In this document: one piece after another, positions 26,411 through 35,039 of the stretch
How positions within the stretch are numbered: position 1 is the first letter of the stretch
Layout of the letters: the number at the start of each line of letters is the position of its first letter
Assembly (NCBI GenBank): GCA_017645945.1
Contig: JAGCNL010000051.1
Location: 85,315 to 149,314 of the forward strand
Length of the DNA: 64,000 nucleotides
From: Salinivirgaceae bacterium
GTDB lineage: Bacteria > Bacteroidota > Bacteroidia > Bacteroidales > SZUA-534
Direction: 5' to 3'
Translations under genes and position numbers: made by a program
The notes under the pieces: generated by a model
What the model was told of the DNA's origin: nothing
The model's database searches: none
What the model saw: the letters and a program-made list of their open reading frames with translations, nothing else

Positions 26411-26767
26411 ATGGAGAAGATTACGAAAAAGGAAGAAGAAGTGATGAACCTGTTTTGGGAGCACGGGCCGATGTTTGTGCGCGACCTGGTGGAGTGCTAC
26501 CCCGACCCGAAACCACACTTCAACACCATATCTACAATGGTGCGCGCGCTCGAGAGCAAGGGTTATGTCGACCATAAGTCGTTCGGACCTACGTATCAGT
26601 ATTTTGCGGCCGTCAGCCGCGACGAGTTCGGCAAACTGACCCTGCGCGGAATCATCGGTAAATATTTTCAAAATTCATATCGTAGCGCCGTTTCAGCTTT
26701 GGTGAGCGAGGAGGACATATCGGTTGACGAGCTGAAGGAGCTAATTAGTCAAATCGAAAAACAGTAA
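26411..26767 (+). CDS. BlaI/MecI/CopY family transcriptional repressor
   Basis: The 118-residue winged-helix protein shows the family pattern from its start: ITKKEEEVMNLFWEHGPMFV, RDLVECYPDPKPHFNTISTM with the recognition helix, then VRALESKGYVDHKSFGPTYQ and YFAAVSRDEFGK. A C-terminal dimerisation part ends in SVDELKELISQIEKQ. In the classical systems the repressor is removed when a BlaR1-type membrane peptidase is activated. Here two such M56 peptidase genes follow, the first 4 bp downstream. The dyad at 26341-26378 is the likely operator. What stimulus or targets are involved, beyond this operon, is unknown. Confidence 0.93.
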   Translation: MEKITKKEEEVMNLFWEHGPMFVRDLVECYPDPKPHFNTISTMVRALESKGYVDHKSFGPTYQYFAAVSRDEFGKLTLRGIIGKYFQNSYRSAVSALVSEEDISVDELKELISQIEKQ

Positions 26768-26771
26768 CGCC

Positions 26772-28262
26772 ATGGATGCCATTGTTTACAGCCTGAAAGT
26801 GTCGGTATTTCTGATTGCTTTCTACTTGATGTTCAAGTCGCTGATGAGCCGCGAGACTCTTCACCGCGCCAACCGTTACCTGATTCTCAGCACCATTGCA
26901 ATGTCGTTTGTGCTGCCGCTCTGCCATCTGACCGTGAGCGCTGAAAGCCCGGTGGTGGCTAATTGGGGCGTTACACAATCAGTTGTGATGCTTGAGGAGG
27001 TGATTGTGGGCGGAGGAAGTGCAAGCCCAAGTGCTACTCTTTCAATTGATTGGCGGGCTGTGGCCGTGGTAGTTTTCTATGCAGGCATCATTGCATGCCT
27101 TCTGCGTATGCTTATATCGATATTCGGTGTGCTAAAATTTGTACGCCGCGGCGAGCGCCAGACATTATCCAACGGCTCAGTGCTGGTGATTGTCGATGGC
27201 GAGCAGGCACCGTTCAGCTGGATTAAATATATCATTATCAGCAGAAAAGACTACGAGGAGAACTATCAGGAGGTGGTAACTCATGAACTGGCTCACATCC
27301 ACTGCCGCCACTCAATCGACGTGCTGGTGTGCGATGTGCTCTGCTGCCTTCAGTGGTTCAATCCGGCAATGTGGCTGCTGCGCCAGGAGCTGTGCGCCGT
27401 CCATGAATATGAGGCTGATGAGGCCGTTATTGACTCTGGCATTAATGCAAAACAATATCAAATTCTATTAATTAAGAAAGCTGCTGGCGGGAAGTGGTAT
27501 TCAATCGCCAACAGCTTCAATCACAGTAAACTTAAATATCGGATAACTATGATGTCACGTAAAAAATCATCAGGTTGGACAATGGTCAAGGCACTGTATG
27601 TCCTACCGATTGCGGCCTTTGCGGCTATCGCTTTCGCGAATTGCTCAAAAACCGAAGGCGAAATTACAAAAATTAATTACTCGGAGGATATAATGCCTGC
27701 CGAGCAGTACGAACAAATTCTCAAGATGGTTGAAGGAAATATTCCGGATGAGGGTATTTATGTCTTCAGTAAGGAAATGAACGGAGGAAAAGATGCAATT
27801 ATCACGCACGTAGACCCCGACGGAACTATTACACCTGTATCCAAAGAAGAATTTGAAGCTATTGCGAATGATAAAAACCACAAAGATGTTGTTGCGGCCA
27901 TCATGCAACAGAAGGAGCCTGAGCCTTCAGAACCATCTGAAGACGAGGTTTATATGATTGTTGAAGAAATGCCCGAATTCCCTGGCGGAGAGCTGGAGTT
28001 GCGTAGATACATTGCAGAACACGTTATATATCCTCAGGATGCAAAGGCTAAAAATCAGCAGGGCAAGGCTTTTGTTCAATTTGTCATTGACAAAAATGGC
28101 GATGTGAAAGATGCTAAAATTGCCAGAAGCACTGGTTGTGAAAGTATTGACAACGAGGCTGTTCGCGTGGTGAAATCGCTTCCTCAATTTAAACCCGGAA
28201 GGCAGCGCGGACAGAATGTCAATGTTTCGTTCACCATTCCAATCAACTTCCAACTTAACTGA
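26772..28262 (+). CDS. BlaR1-like M56 peptidase with C-terminal TonB domain, copy 1
   Basis: The 496-residue inner-membrane protein has helices at about 5-23, 36-52 and 97-120. A cytoplasmic M56 zinc-peptidase part follows with HELAHIHC (HExxH at about 171-175) and the downstream glutamate in HEYEADEA (about 211-218). A fourth helix lies near 273-290 (ALYVLPIAAFAAIAFAN). A periplasmic linker and a TonB C-terminal domain (about 410-496: EEMPEFPGGE, GKAFVQFVIDKNGDVKDAKI, LPQFKPGRQRGQNV) complete it. In BlaR1 the C-terminal part is a penicillin sensor; here it is TonB-like, so the signal is probably different. It follows the repressor by 4 bp. Confidence 0.92.
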   Translation: MDAIVYSLKVSVFLIAFYLMFKSLMSRETLHRANRYLILSTIAMSFVLPLCHLTVSAESPVVANWGVTQSVVMLEEVIVGGGSASPSATLSIDWRAVAVVVFYAGIIACLLRMLISIFGVLKFVRRGERQTLSNGSVLVIVDGEQAPFSWIKYIIISRKDYEENYQEVVTHELAHIHCRHSIDVLVCDVLCCLQWFNPAMWLLRQELCAVHEYEADEAVIDSGINAKQYQILLIKKAAGGKWYSIANSFNHSKLKYRITMMSRKKSSGWTMVKALYVLPIAAFAAIAFANCSKTEGEITKINYSEDIMPAEQYEQILKMVEGNIPDEGIYVFSKEMNGGKDAIITHVDPDGTITPVSKEEFEAIANDKNHKDVVAAIMQQKEPEPSEPSEDEVYMIVEEMPEFPGGELELRRYIAEHVIYPQDAKAKNQQGKAFVQFVIDKNGDVKDAKIARSTGCESIDNEAVRVVKSLPQFKPGRQRGQNVNVSFTIPINFQLN

Positions 28263-28357
28263 AAACCAATTGTTTTGCATGATGCTCTAAGTCCATTAAC
28301 AACGGGGCATTAAAATAGAGTCAAGAAAAAATAATCACAACCTCAAAAAACAGAACT

Positions 28358-29782
28358 ATGGAAGCCATTGTTTACAGTTTGAAAGTTTCAGTATTTCTGA
28401 TTGCTTTCTACCTGATGTTCAAGTCGCTGATGAGCCGCGAGACTCTTCATCGGGCCAACCGCTATCTCATTCTCGGCACCATCGCGCTGTCGTTTGTGCT
28501 GCCTTTCTGCCGATTGACGGTGAATGCCGCAAGTCCAGCGGCTGCGAATTTCAACGTGGCACAGTCGGTAGTCTATCTTGAGGAGGTGATTGTGGGCGGA
28601 GGAAACACAAGTGCGAACGCAACCCTCTCAATCGACTGGCGGACTGTGGCCGTGGTGGTTTTCTATGCAGGCATAGTTGTATGCTTTCTGCGTATGCTTA
28701 TATCGATATTAGGCGTTCTGAAGATTGTGCGCCACGGCGAACGCCAGACATTATCCAACGGCTCAGTGCTGGTGATTGTCGATGGCGAGCAGGCACCGTT
28801 CAGCTGGATTAAATATATCATTATCAGCAGAAAAGACTACGAGGAGAACTATCATGAGGTGGTAACTCATGAGTTGGCTCACATCCACTGCCACCACTCA
28901 ATCGATGTGCTGGTGTGCGATGTGCTCTGCTGCCTTCAATGGTTCAATCCGGCAATGTGGCTATTGCGCCAGGAGTTGTGCGCCATACACGAGTACGAGG
29001 CCGACAAAGCCGTTCTTGATTCAGGCATTAATGCAAAACAATATCAAATTCTATTAATTAAGAAAGCTGCCGGCGGGAAGTGGTATTCAATCGCCAACAG
29101 CTTTAATCACAGTAAACTTAAATATCGAATAACTATGATGTCACGTAAAAAATCATCAGGTTGGACAATGGTCAAGGCACTATATGTCCTACCGATTGCG
29201 GCCTTTGCGGCCATCGCTTTCGCGAATTGCTCAAAAACCGAAGGCGAAGTTACACAAAATTTCACCTACGACCAAGAATTGTATAACCAACTGCCAAAGG
29301 ACAAAAGTGTCAAATTCATAGGTTACGACCAAGACGGTCAAGAGTGTATCCTTGTAAAAGAAGTCGACGGAACAGTCCGAATGCTCATGAATAAAGAAAT
29401 GGTGCAACACGATGATATTATTCAAGTAATTATTCCAAAGGACAAAAAAGAAATTCCTGAAGATGAAATCTATATGATAGTTGAAGAAATGCCAGAGTAT
29501 CCTGGTGGCGAGGAGGAATTGCGCAAATTCATTGCAGAAAACGTTCAATATCCTGAAGATGCACAAGCCAACGGAAAGGAAGGCAAAGTGTTTGTTCAAT
29601 TCATTATTGACAAGAATGGCAATGTGAAAGATGTTGAGGTTGTAAGAGGAATTGATTGTGAAAGTATCAACAATGAGGCTATTCGTGTTGTAAAATCGAT
29701 GGCGCAATGGAAACCCGGAAAACAAAGCGGACAGAATGTGGCTGTTTCGTATGTCGTTCCAATCAATTTCACACTTAACTGA
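28358..29782 (+). CDS. BlaR1-like M56 peptidase with C-terminal TonB domain, copy 2
   Basis: This 474-residue protein is a tandem copy of the preceding gene, with the same membrane helices, HELAHIHC zinc motif and EYEADKA glutamate motif. The membrane and peptidase parts are nearly identical even at the DNA level (long exact stretches around 28740-29250 versus 27156-27660). The periplasmic linker (from the KTEGEV position, about residue 292, to about 385) is unrelated in sequence and shorter. The TonB part (EEMPEYPGGEEELRKFIAEN; FVQFIIDKNGNVKDVEVVRG) is similar but diverged. Different sensory linkers on one shared proteolytic core suggest two inputs to one repressor. This is inference. Confidence 0.92.
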   Translation: MEAIVYSLKVSVFLIAFYLMFKSLMSRETLHRANRYLILGTIALSFVLPFCRLTVNAASPAAANFNVAQSVVYLEEVIVGGGNTSANATLSIDWRTVAVVVFYAGIVVCFLRMLISILGVLKIVRHGERQTLSNGSVLVIVDGEQAPFSWIKYIIISRKDYEENYHEVVTHELAHIHCHHSIDVLVCDVLCCLQWFNPAMWLLRQELCAIHEYEADKAVLDSGINAKQYQILLIKKAAGGKWYSIANSFNHSKLKYRITMMSRKKSSGWTMVKALYVLPIAAFAAIAFANCSKTEGEVTQNFTYDQELYNQLPKDKSVKFIGYDQDGQECILVKEVDGTVRMLMNKEMVQHDDIIQVIIPKDKKEIPEDEIYMIVEEMPEYPGGEEELRKFIAENVQYPEDAQANGKEGKVFVQFIIDKNGNVKDVEVVRGIDCESINNEAIRVVKSMAQWKPGKQSGQNVAVSYVVPINFTLN

Positions 29783-29809
29783 AAACCAATTTGTTTTGCA
29801 ACGATGCAC

Positions 29810-29840
29810 ACGGAGGCTCGCCACGGTGGGCCTTCGTTTT
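29810..29840 (+). terminator. Hairpin after copy 2, possible attenuator
   Basis: ACGGAGGCTCGC pairs with GTGGGCCTTCGT over 12 bp, with three G-U pairs, around a 4-base loop and is followed by TTTTAAAAT. It may terminate or reduce transcription before the TPR gene that follows at 29882. Confidence 0.6.
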
Positions 29841-29881
29841 AAAATAAAACAACTAATCATTAAACCAGACAACTAACCATT

Positions 29882-31027
29882 ATGAAAAACTTTTTCCTGA
29901 CACTTGCAATTCTGACGGCAACACTGACGGCAACCGGGCAGACAATGTCGCGCGAGGCGGCGGCACTTGTGGCCCGTGGCGACTCATGCATGCTGATGAA
30001 CGACACCTACAACTCGATGCTCTTCTACGAACAAGCCAACCAGTTGGGCAGTAGTGACACAGTGATGCACAAGCTGGCGCAGTGCTATTTCAAGCGCGGG
30101 CAGTATGCCAAATGCCTTGCACTGACCAGCACACTTATGGCCGACACGGTTCTGTATCAGCACATTAAACTGCACTACAACTGCCTTCAGAAGATGGGCG
30201 TTGATGACTCGCTTCGGATTGACTGCGGCCAGCGGCTTGTGGCCATCAACCCAATGGACGCCGCTGTTGTGGCCGACATTGCCAACTACTACAACGACAA
30301 GCAGTTGGCTGACACCGCTCTCTCCTATTGCCAGGCCTACTACGCTATCGACTCAACCAATCAGCAGATTAACAAGCAGATGGGGCGCGCTTTCTTCATC
30401 AAGAAAGACTATTACCGCGCTCTCGACCTTTTTCTTGAGGCTTACAACAACGGCGACGAGAATCCTGCTTTGCTCTTCTACATTGGCCGCACCTACGAGT
30501 GCTGCAGCATTCCCGAGCGCGCCCACGAGTATTTGCTGATGGCCGCCGAGGGGTCGTATTTTACGAGCCTGCCCGTTGTGAAGGCCCTGGCGCGGGTGTC
30601 GGCAAGCAGCGTGAAGTACCGCGACGAGGTACTCGATTATACCCAAATAGCCTTCGATCTTTGTCAAGCCGATTCAGCGTCGATGGCGGAGATTTACCGT
30701 TACCGTGCGAAATTCTACGGCAGTTACCACCACGATTATCGGAAAGATTCAGCCAAATGGGCGATTTGCCAAAAGAACAGCATTAAAATGCTGAAAAAGA
30801 GCCTTGAATACGAGCCGTCGATAGAAGCGCAGTTCGAAATTGCCACAACCTACAACAGTCTTAACGACCTTGAGCAGGAGAAACTATGGCTGGAGAAAGT
30901 GGCCGCCTGGCCGCGCAGTAAATCAAACGCCGAGTATATCCGCTATGCCGAGTTGCGACTAATCAGCATTCGGGAGGAGAAGTTTTTTAAGGACGATAAG
31001 TTGGAAAGTGTTGTTGTTGAGGATTAG
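29882..31027 (+). CDS. Exported TPR-repeat protein
   Basis: The 381-residue protein has a signal peptide (MKNFFLTLAILTATLTATGQ) and is otherwise helical with TPR-like repeats: SMLFYEQANQLGSSDTVMHK, LAQCYFKRGQYAKCLALTS, LSYCQAYYAIDSTNQQINK and GRAFFIKKDYYRALDLFLEA. Many periplasmic TPR proteins of Bacteroidota are partners of TonB or M56 proteins. Here it is the fourth gene of the BlaI-type operon, 99 bp after M56 copy 2 and after a hairpin, so it may be a scaffold or a target of the sensors. A strong terminator follows, ending the operon. Its precise role is unknown. Confidence 0.8.
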   Translation: MKNFFLTLAILTATLTATGQTMSREAAALVARGDSCMLMNDTYNSMLFYEQANQLGSSDTVMHKLAQCYFKRGQYAKCLALTSTLMADTVLYQHIKLHYNCLQKMGVDDSLRIDCGQRLVAINPMDAAVVADIANYYNDKQLADTALSYCQAYYAIDSTNQQINKQMGRAFFIKKDYYRALDLFLEAYNNGDENPALLFYIGRTYECCSIPERAHEYLLMAAEGSYFTSLPVVKALARVSASSVKYRDEVLDYTQIAFDLCQADSASMAEIYRYRAKFYGSYHHDYRKDSAKWAICQKNSIKMLKKSLEYEPSIEAQFEIATTYNSLNDLEQEKLWLEKVAAWPRSKSNAEYIRYAELRLISIREEKFFKDDKLESVVVED

Positions 31028-31047
31028 ATTAATCTGAAAATCAATTT

Positions 31048-31089
31048 AAAACGGTCGGTATCGGACTAAAACGATGCCGACCGTTTTTT
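31048..31089 (+). terminator. Intrinsic terminator after the TPR gene
   Basis: AAAACGGTCGG plus ATCG pairs with CGAT plus CCGACCGTTTT (one bulge), loop about 8 bases, followed by TTTTTT. It closes the BlaI-type operon and separates it from the dcw cluster. Confidence 0.9.
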
Positions 31090-31155
31090 GTTGTTTTCCG
31101 TTCGTCATCAAGAAATTAACAATCACCCCCGAAAATAGGAAGTTATCAACAATGG

Positions 31156-31190
31156 TGTAAAAAAGTGGGCAAAAGTGTATCGAAGTGGGA
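31156..31190 (+). promoter_or_regulatory. MraZ-box array upstream of mraZ
   Basis: Four 5-bp boxes recur at exact 10-bp spacing: TGTAA (31156), TGGGC (31166), TGTAT (31176) and TGGGA (31186), separated by AAAAG, AAAAG and CGAAG. MraZ of E. coli binds TGGGN boxes separated by 5 bp in its own promoter region, so this is a convincing autoregulatory operator with two perfect and two degenerate boxes. It ends 36 bp before the mraZ ATG. Confidence 0.75.
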
Positions 31191-31226
31191 ATTTTCAACT
31201 TATTTTGCGATGTTCAAACGTTTGAG

Positions 31227-31688
31227 ATGGCAAATTTTATTGGCGATTACCGTTGCAAGGTCGATGCAAAAGGCCGAATCTTGTTCCCTGCAGGGTTGAA
31301 AAAACAACTCGATGCAAGCGGTAACTGCTTTGTTATCAAGAAAGATTTGTTTGAACAATGCTTGGTGATGTACACATCTGCCGAATGGGAAAGGCAGAAC
31401 GAAATCATCCGCAGCCAAATCAACCCGTTCAACAAGGAGCACAACCGATTCCTGCGCGGATTCTACCGCGGAACGGCCGAAATCGAACTCGATAACAACG
31501 GCCGTCTGCTACTTCCGAAGCGTCTGCTCGACGAAGTGGGCATCGACAAGGACATTGTGCTGTCGGGACAGGATACGAAGATTGAACTTTGGGCTGACAG
31601 CCGATACGATGCTATGGCGGAAGACGAGAATGAGTTTGCCGCTCTGGCCGAAAAGATAATGAAGGGCTCGTCAAATGCGGAGGTGTAA
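31227..31688 (+). CDS. mraZ: Transcriptional regulator MraZ
   Basis: MraZ is a DNA-binding regulator of the dcw cluster that forms rings from two SpoVT/AbrB-type halves. Both signature loops are visible in the 153-residue protein: YRCKVDAKGRILFPAGLKKQ near the start and LDNNGRLLLPKRLLDEVGID in the second half. The frame is open to 31185, but I chose the ATG at 31227 (MANFIGDYRC) because it is the family start and leaves the MraZ boxes in the untranslated leader. The stop is directly followed by the rsmH ATG. It is the first gene of a run of genes in one direction up to lpxD. Confidence 0.95.
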   Translation: MANFIGDYRCKVDAKGRILFPAGLKKQLDASGNCFVIKKDLFEQCLVMYTSAEWERQNEIIRSQINPFNKEHNRFLRGFYRGTAEIELDNNGRLLLPKRLLDEVGIDKDIVLSGQDTKIELWADSRYDAMAEDENEFAALAEKIMKGSSNAEV

Positions 31689-32591
31689 ATGGAAGCATAT
31701 CACACACCAGTCTTGCTGCAAGAGAGCGTTGACGGACTGAAAATCAATCCGTCAGGCACTTATGTCGACTGCACTTTCGGCGGCGGCGGACACTCGCGCG
31801 AGATTCTGTCGCGGCTGGGCGCCAAAGGCCGTCTGGTGGCTTTCGACCAGGATGCCGAAGCTCTTGCAAACCGCCCCGACGACGACCGCCTGACACTGGT
31901 TCACGGCAATTTCAAATACTTGAGCAACTATCTGCGCTTTGAGAACGCACCAAAGGTTGACGGCATTCTGGCCGACCTTGGCGTATCGGGTCACCACTTC
32001 GACAGCGAGACGCGCGGCTTCTCGTTCCGATTTGACAGCCCGCTCGATATGCGGATGAACCAGAAGGCCGACTTCTCGGCACAGGACATTGTGAACAACT
32101 ACTCGGTTGACCAACTGGCATCGATTTTCAGAATGTACGGCGAGCTTGACAACGCAGGCCGCGTGGCATGGCTGATTGACGGCTATCGCAAGCAACAGAG
32201 AATCAAGACCGTGGGGCAGCTGAAGGAAGCCATCGCGCAAGCGACACCACAAAAAGCAGCAACCAAATTCCTGGCAAAGGTGTTCCAAGCGTTGCGCATT
32301 GAGGTGAACCACGAGATGGACGCATTGCGCGAGATGCTCGAGCAGACAGCCGAAGTGATTAAGCCTGGCGGCAAACTGGTGATAATCACCTACCACTCGC
32401 TTGAGGACCGACTGGTGAAGAACTATATGAAGAACGGCAAGTTCGACGGTCTGGCTGAAAAAGACCTGTACGGCAACGTGAATGTGCCTTTCAAGATGGA
32501 AAACCACAAGGTGATAATTCCTGACAGTCAGGAACTTGATGAGAACAGCCGCTCACGCAGCGCAAAGTTGAGAATTGCGGAAAAACTTTGA
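31689..32591 (+). CDS. rsmH: 16S rRNA (cytosine(1402)-N4)-methyltransferase RsmH
   Basis: RsmH (MraW) methylates N4 of C1402 in the decoding centre of 16S rRNA. The 300-residue protein shows YHTPVLLQESVDGL at the start, the SAM motif VDCTFGGGGHSREILSRL, GILADLGVSGHHFD with the catalytic region, and DSPLDMRMN. The C-terminal part has GGKLVIITYHSLEDRLVKN and SRSRSAKLRIAEK. Its start codon follows the mraZ stop without a gap, and ftsL follows 3 bp later, the usual dcw order. Identification is certain. Confidence 0.97.
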   Translation: MEAYHTPVLLQESVDGLKINPSGTYVDCTFGGGGHSREILSRLGAKGRLVAFDQDAEALANRPDDDRLTLVHGNFKYLSNYLRFENAPKVDGILADLGVSGHHFDSETRGFSFRFDSPLDMRMNQKADFSAQDIVNNYSVDQLASIFRMYGELDNAGRVAWLIDGYRKQQRIKTVGQLKEAIAQATPQKAATKFLAKVFQALRIEVNHEMDALREMLEQTAEVIKPGGKLVIITYHSLEDRLVKNYMKNGKFDGLAEKDLYGNVNVPFKMENHKVIIPDSQELDENSRSRSAKLRIAEKL

Positions 32592-32594
32592 AAA

Positions 32595-32927
32595 ATGGCA
32601 AAACAGGAGAGCAAAATATCGATTAAAGGCTTTATGAGCGGAAACTTTCTGGGGGGCGAGGGTTTTCTGAAACAGTTGCCGTTCATCGGCTATCTGGCTC
32701 TGCTGGGAGTGATTTACATATCAATCCACTTCTATGCCGAAAAGGTTCTGCGCGAGACTCAAAAGATTGAAAAAGAACTACATGAGATGCGCGCCGAGTC
32801 GATAACACGCGCATCGGACCTGATGACGAAAAGCAAGCAATCGGAGGTTTTGAACCTTGTGAAGCAATACAATTTGGGGCTTGAGGAAGCAGTAACTCCC
32901 CCACAACAGATAATAGTTGACAGATAA
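32595..32927 (+). CDS. ftsL: FtsL-like cell division protein
   Basis: FtsL is a small bitopic protein of the divisome that works with FtsQ and FtsB and helps activate FtsWI. The 110-residue protein has a single membrane helix (LPFIGYLALLGVIYISIHFY, about 24-47) followed by a predicted coiled coil (TQKIEKELHEMRAESITRAS), which is the FtsL layout. Sequence conservation in this family is weak, so position between rsmH and ftsI is the main support. Genes on both sides are within 3 bp. Confidence 0.85.
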   Translation: MAKQESKISIKGFMSGNFLGGEGFLKQLPFIGYLALLGVIYISIHFYAEKVLRETQKIEKELHEMRAESITRASDLMTKSKQSEVLNLVKQYNLGLEEAVTPPQQIIVDR

Positions 32928-35039
32928 ATGGCAACGAAGAATATTAAAGATGGTATCGAGAAGCGTTTCGGGGTGGTGTACCTGTTCACCGCGCTGTTCG
33001 CTGTTGCTGTGCTCGGACGCATTGCCTGGCTCGATATCTTCCAGCACGACAAGTGGATAAGCCGAATCAACGAGTCGCAGAAGGAGATTGCCATTGAGCC
33101 TAACCGCGGCGACATCTGCGCTGCCGACGGACAAAGCCTTCTGGCCACATCGGTGCCATATTACGAGGTTCGACTCGACACCAAAGCCGTGAACAGCGAC
33201 GTGTTTGCCAAAAACGTTGATTCACTTGCATTGCGGCTTTCACGCCTCTTCCGCGACCGCAGCGAACTTGAATACAAAAACGCACTTGTGGCCGCACGCA
33301 ACCGCGGCGACCGCTACTATCTGATTCGCAAGCGCGTCAACTTTGTGCAACTGAAAGAGTTAAAGACATTCCCGCTGTTCCGTCTGGGACAATTCAAGGG
33401 CGGTGTCATATATAAAAAGGAGAACATGCGAGTGCGTCCGTTCCAATCGCTTGCCGCAAGAACCATTGGTTATGAGGGACTTGGAGGTGTGAAGGTTGGT
33501 ATCGAGGGTGCTTACGACAAGGAACTGTCGGGCGAGAAGGGCTACTTCATCGGACAGCGCATCCCTGGCGGCTACTACGTGCCCATCAACGACGATGAGC
33601 AGGTGGACCCGAAAGACGGCTACGATGTCATCACAACAATTGACATAAACATTCAGGACGTGGCTCACAGCGCTCTCGAGAACCAACTGAAGAAACACGG
33701 CGCCAAATACGGCACTGCCATACTGATGGAAGTGGCCACAGGCGATATCAAAGCCATTGTGAATCTGACAAAAGACGACGTTTCGGGCAAGTACATGGAA
33801 TCGTACAACTATGCCGTTGGAACGCGCACTGAGCCGGGCTCGACAATCAAACTGCCATCGCTGATGGCGGGGCTTGAGGACGGATATTTCGACCTTGACG
33901 ACTCGGTTGACACTGGCAACGGCAAATGGAAAGTTTACGACCACACGATTTCGGACACTAAACCGCACGGAAAAATATCTGTAAAAGAGGTATTTGAGGT
34001 GTCGTCGAACATCGGCGTAGCCAAGCTGATAACCGAAAGTTACAAAGACAACCCGGGAAAATTCATCAACCGGCTGAAGAATATGTCGCTCGACGCACCG
34101 CTGGACCTTGACATTCAGGGCGGCCGCGACGGCTATCTGAAAACGCCCGACAACAAACTATGGTCAGGTGTGTCGCTGGCGCAGATGGCTTACGGCTACG
34201 AGACCGAGTTCACGCCGCTCAATATTCTGACGTTCTACAATGCGGTGGCCAACAACGGCAAGATGATGCGGCCGCGTTTTGTGAAAAAGATTGTTAATCA
34301 CGGACAAACAGTACGCACAATACCCACTGAGGTCATCAATCCGAGCATCTGCTCGCGCGAGACCATCCGTAAGGCGCAGGAAATGCTGTGCGGAGTGGTT
34401 GAGAACGGTACGGCCAAGAACTTGAGCAACTCGAACTACAAAATCGCAGGAAAGACCGGCACGGCACAATTGAACAACAACGGAACATACAAATATCAAG
34501 GGCGCGTGGCCTATCAGGCGTCGTTCTGCGGATACTTCCCCGCCGACGACCCGAAATATTCGTGCATTGTGGTTGTGAACGGTCCGTCGAGCGGCGTCTA
34601 TACGGGCAACTGGGCGGCTGGTCCTGTGTTCAAAGAGATTGCTGACAAGGTTTATTCGACACAACTTAATCTGCACAAAGACAAGCAGATGATTCCGCTG
34701 GCCGAAGCCAAAGACCGCGTGCCCGTGTCGAAGAGCGGCTACTACATCGAGACGAAATATGTGATTGACAAACTCGACGTGCCGTTTGAGTTTGCTGGCA
34801 GCAAATCGGAATGGGTGAGCACAACCAAAACCGATTCGACGATAAAGATTTCGAGCCGCACAATCACCCAAAACACAGTGCCTTACGTGATTGGAATGGG
34901 TGCGAAAGACGCCATCTTCATTCTTGAGAACGCGGGAATGTCGGTGTCGATTGTGGGACGCGGAATGGTGACGCAACAATCGCTGCGGGCTGGCGATGTT
35001 TTCAGAAAAGGCGATAAGATAATTTTAACTCTATCATAA
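32928..35039 (+). CDS. ftsI: Septal peptidoglycan transpeptidase FtsI (PBP3) with PASTA domain
   Basis: FtsI cross-links septal peptidoglycan together with FtsW. The 703-residue protein has an N-terminal membrane helix (FGVVYLFTALFAVAVLGRIA), the class B dimerisation part (EPNRGDICAADGQSLLATSV), and all three penicillin-binding motifs: STIK (catalytic Ser about 305), SSN (about 359-361) and KTG (about 509-511). A PASTA domain (TVPYVIGMGAKDAIFILENA) forms the C-terminus from about 642, as in other Bacteroidota. The start follows the ftsL stop directly, and its stop overlaps the murE start (TAATG). Confidence 0.96.
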   Translation: MATKNIKDGIEKRFGVVYLFTALFAVAVLGRIAWLDIFQHDKWISRINESQKEIAIEPNRGDICAADGQSLLATSVPYYEVRLDTKAVNSDVFAKNVDSLALRLSRLFRDRSELEYKNALVAARNRGDRYYLIRKRVNFVQLKELKTFPLFRLGQFKGGVIYKKENMRVRPFQSLAARTIGYEGLGGVKVGIEGAYDKELSGEKGYFIGQRIPGGYYVPINDDEQVDPKDGYDVITTIDINIQDVAHSALENQLKKHGAKYGTAILMEVATGDIKAIVNLTKDDVSGKYMESYNYAVGTRTEPGSTIKLPSLMAGLEDGYFDLDDSVDTGNGKWKVYDHTISDTKPHGKISVKEVFEVSSNIGVAKLITESYKDNPGKFINRLKNMSLDAPLDLDIQGGRDGYLKTPDNKLWSGVSLAQMAYGYETEFTPLNILTFYNAVANNGKMMRPRFVKKIVNHGQTVRTIPTEVINPSICSRETIRKAQEMLCGVVENGTAKNLSNSNYKIAGKTGTAQLNNNGTYKYQGRVAYQASFCGYFPADDPKYSCIVVVNGPSSGVYTGNWAAGPVFKEIADKVYSTQLNLHKDKQMIPLAEAKDRVPVSKSGYYIETKYVIDKLDVPFEFAGSKSEWVSTTKTDSTIKISSRTITQNTVPYVIGMGAKDAIFILENAGMSVSIVGRGMVTQQSLRAGDVFRKGDKIILTLS

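Larger units (their letters stand above)
26772..29805 (+). repeat. Tandem gene duplication including the 3' flank
   Basis: The two M56/TonB genes form a direct repeat with a period of about 1.59 kb. Similarity continues past the stop codons: both are followed by GAAAACCAATT, then GTTTTGCA and GATGC, so the duplicated unit includes the trailer. The middle (linker) is the only strongly different section. Confidence 0.8.

Noticed and set aside
31143..31151. TTATCAACA before mraZ as a DnaA box.
   Set aside because: A single one-mismatch copy in an AT-rich leader is expected by chance, and nothing else suggests an origin.
31752..32507. A 251-codon frame on the minus strand opposite rsmH, and similar long frames opposite ftsI (34164-34979) and murD (37680-38546).
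   Set aside because: They lie fully inside certain genes, have no recognisable domain, and are explained by the codon usage of the sense genes.
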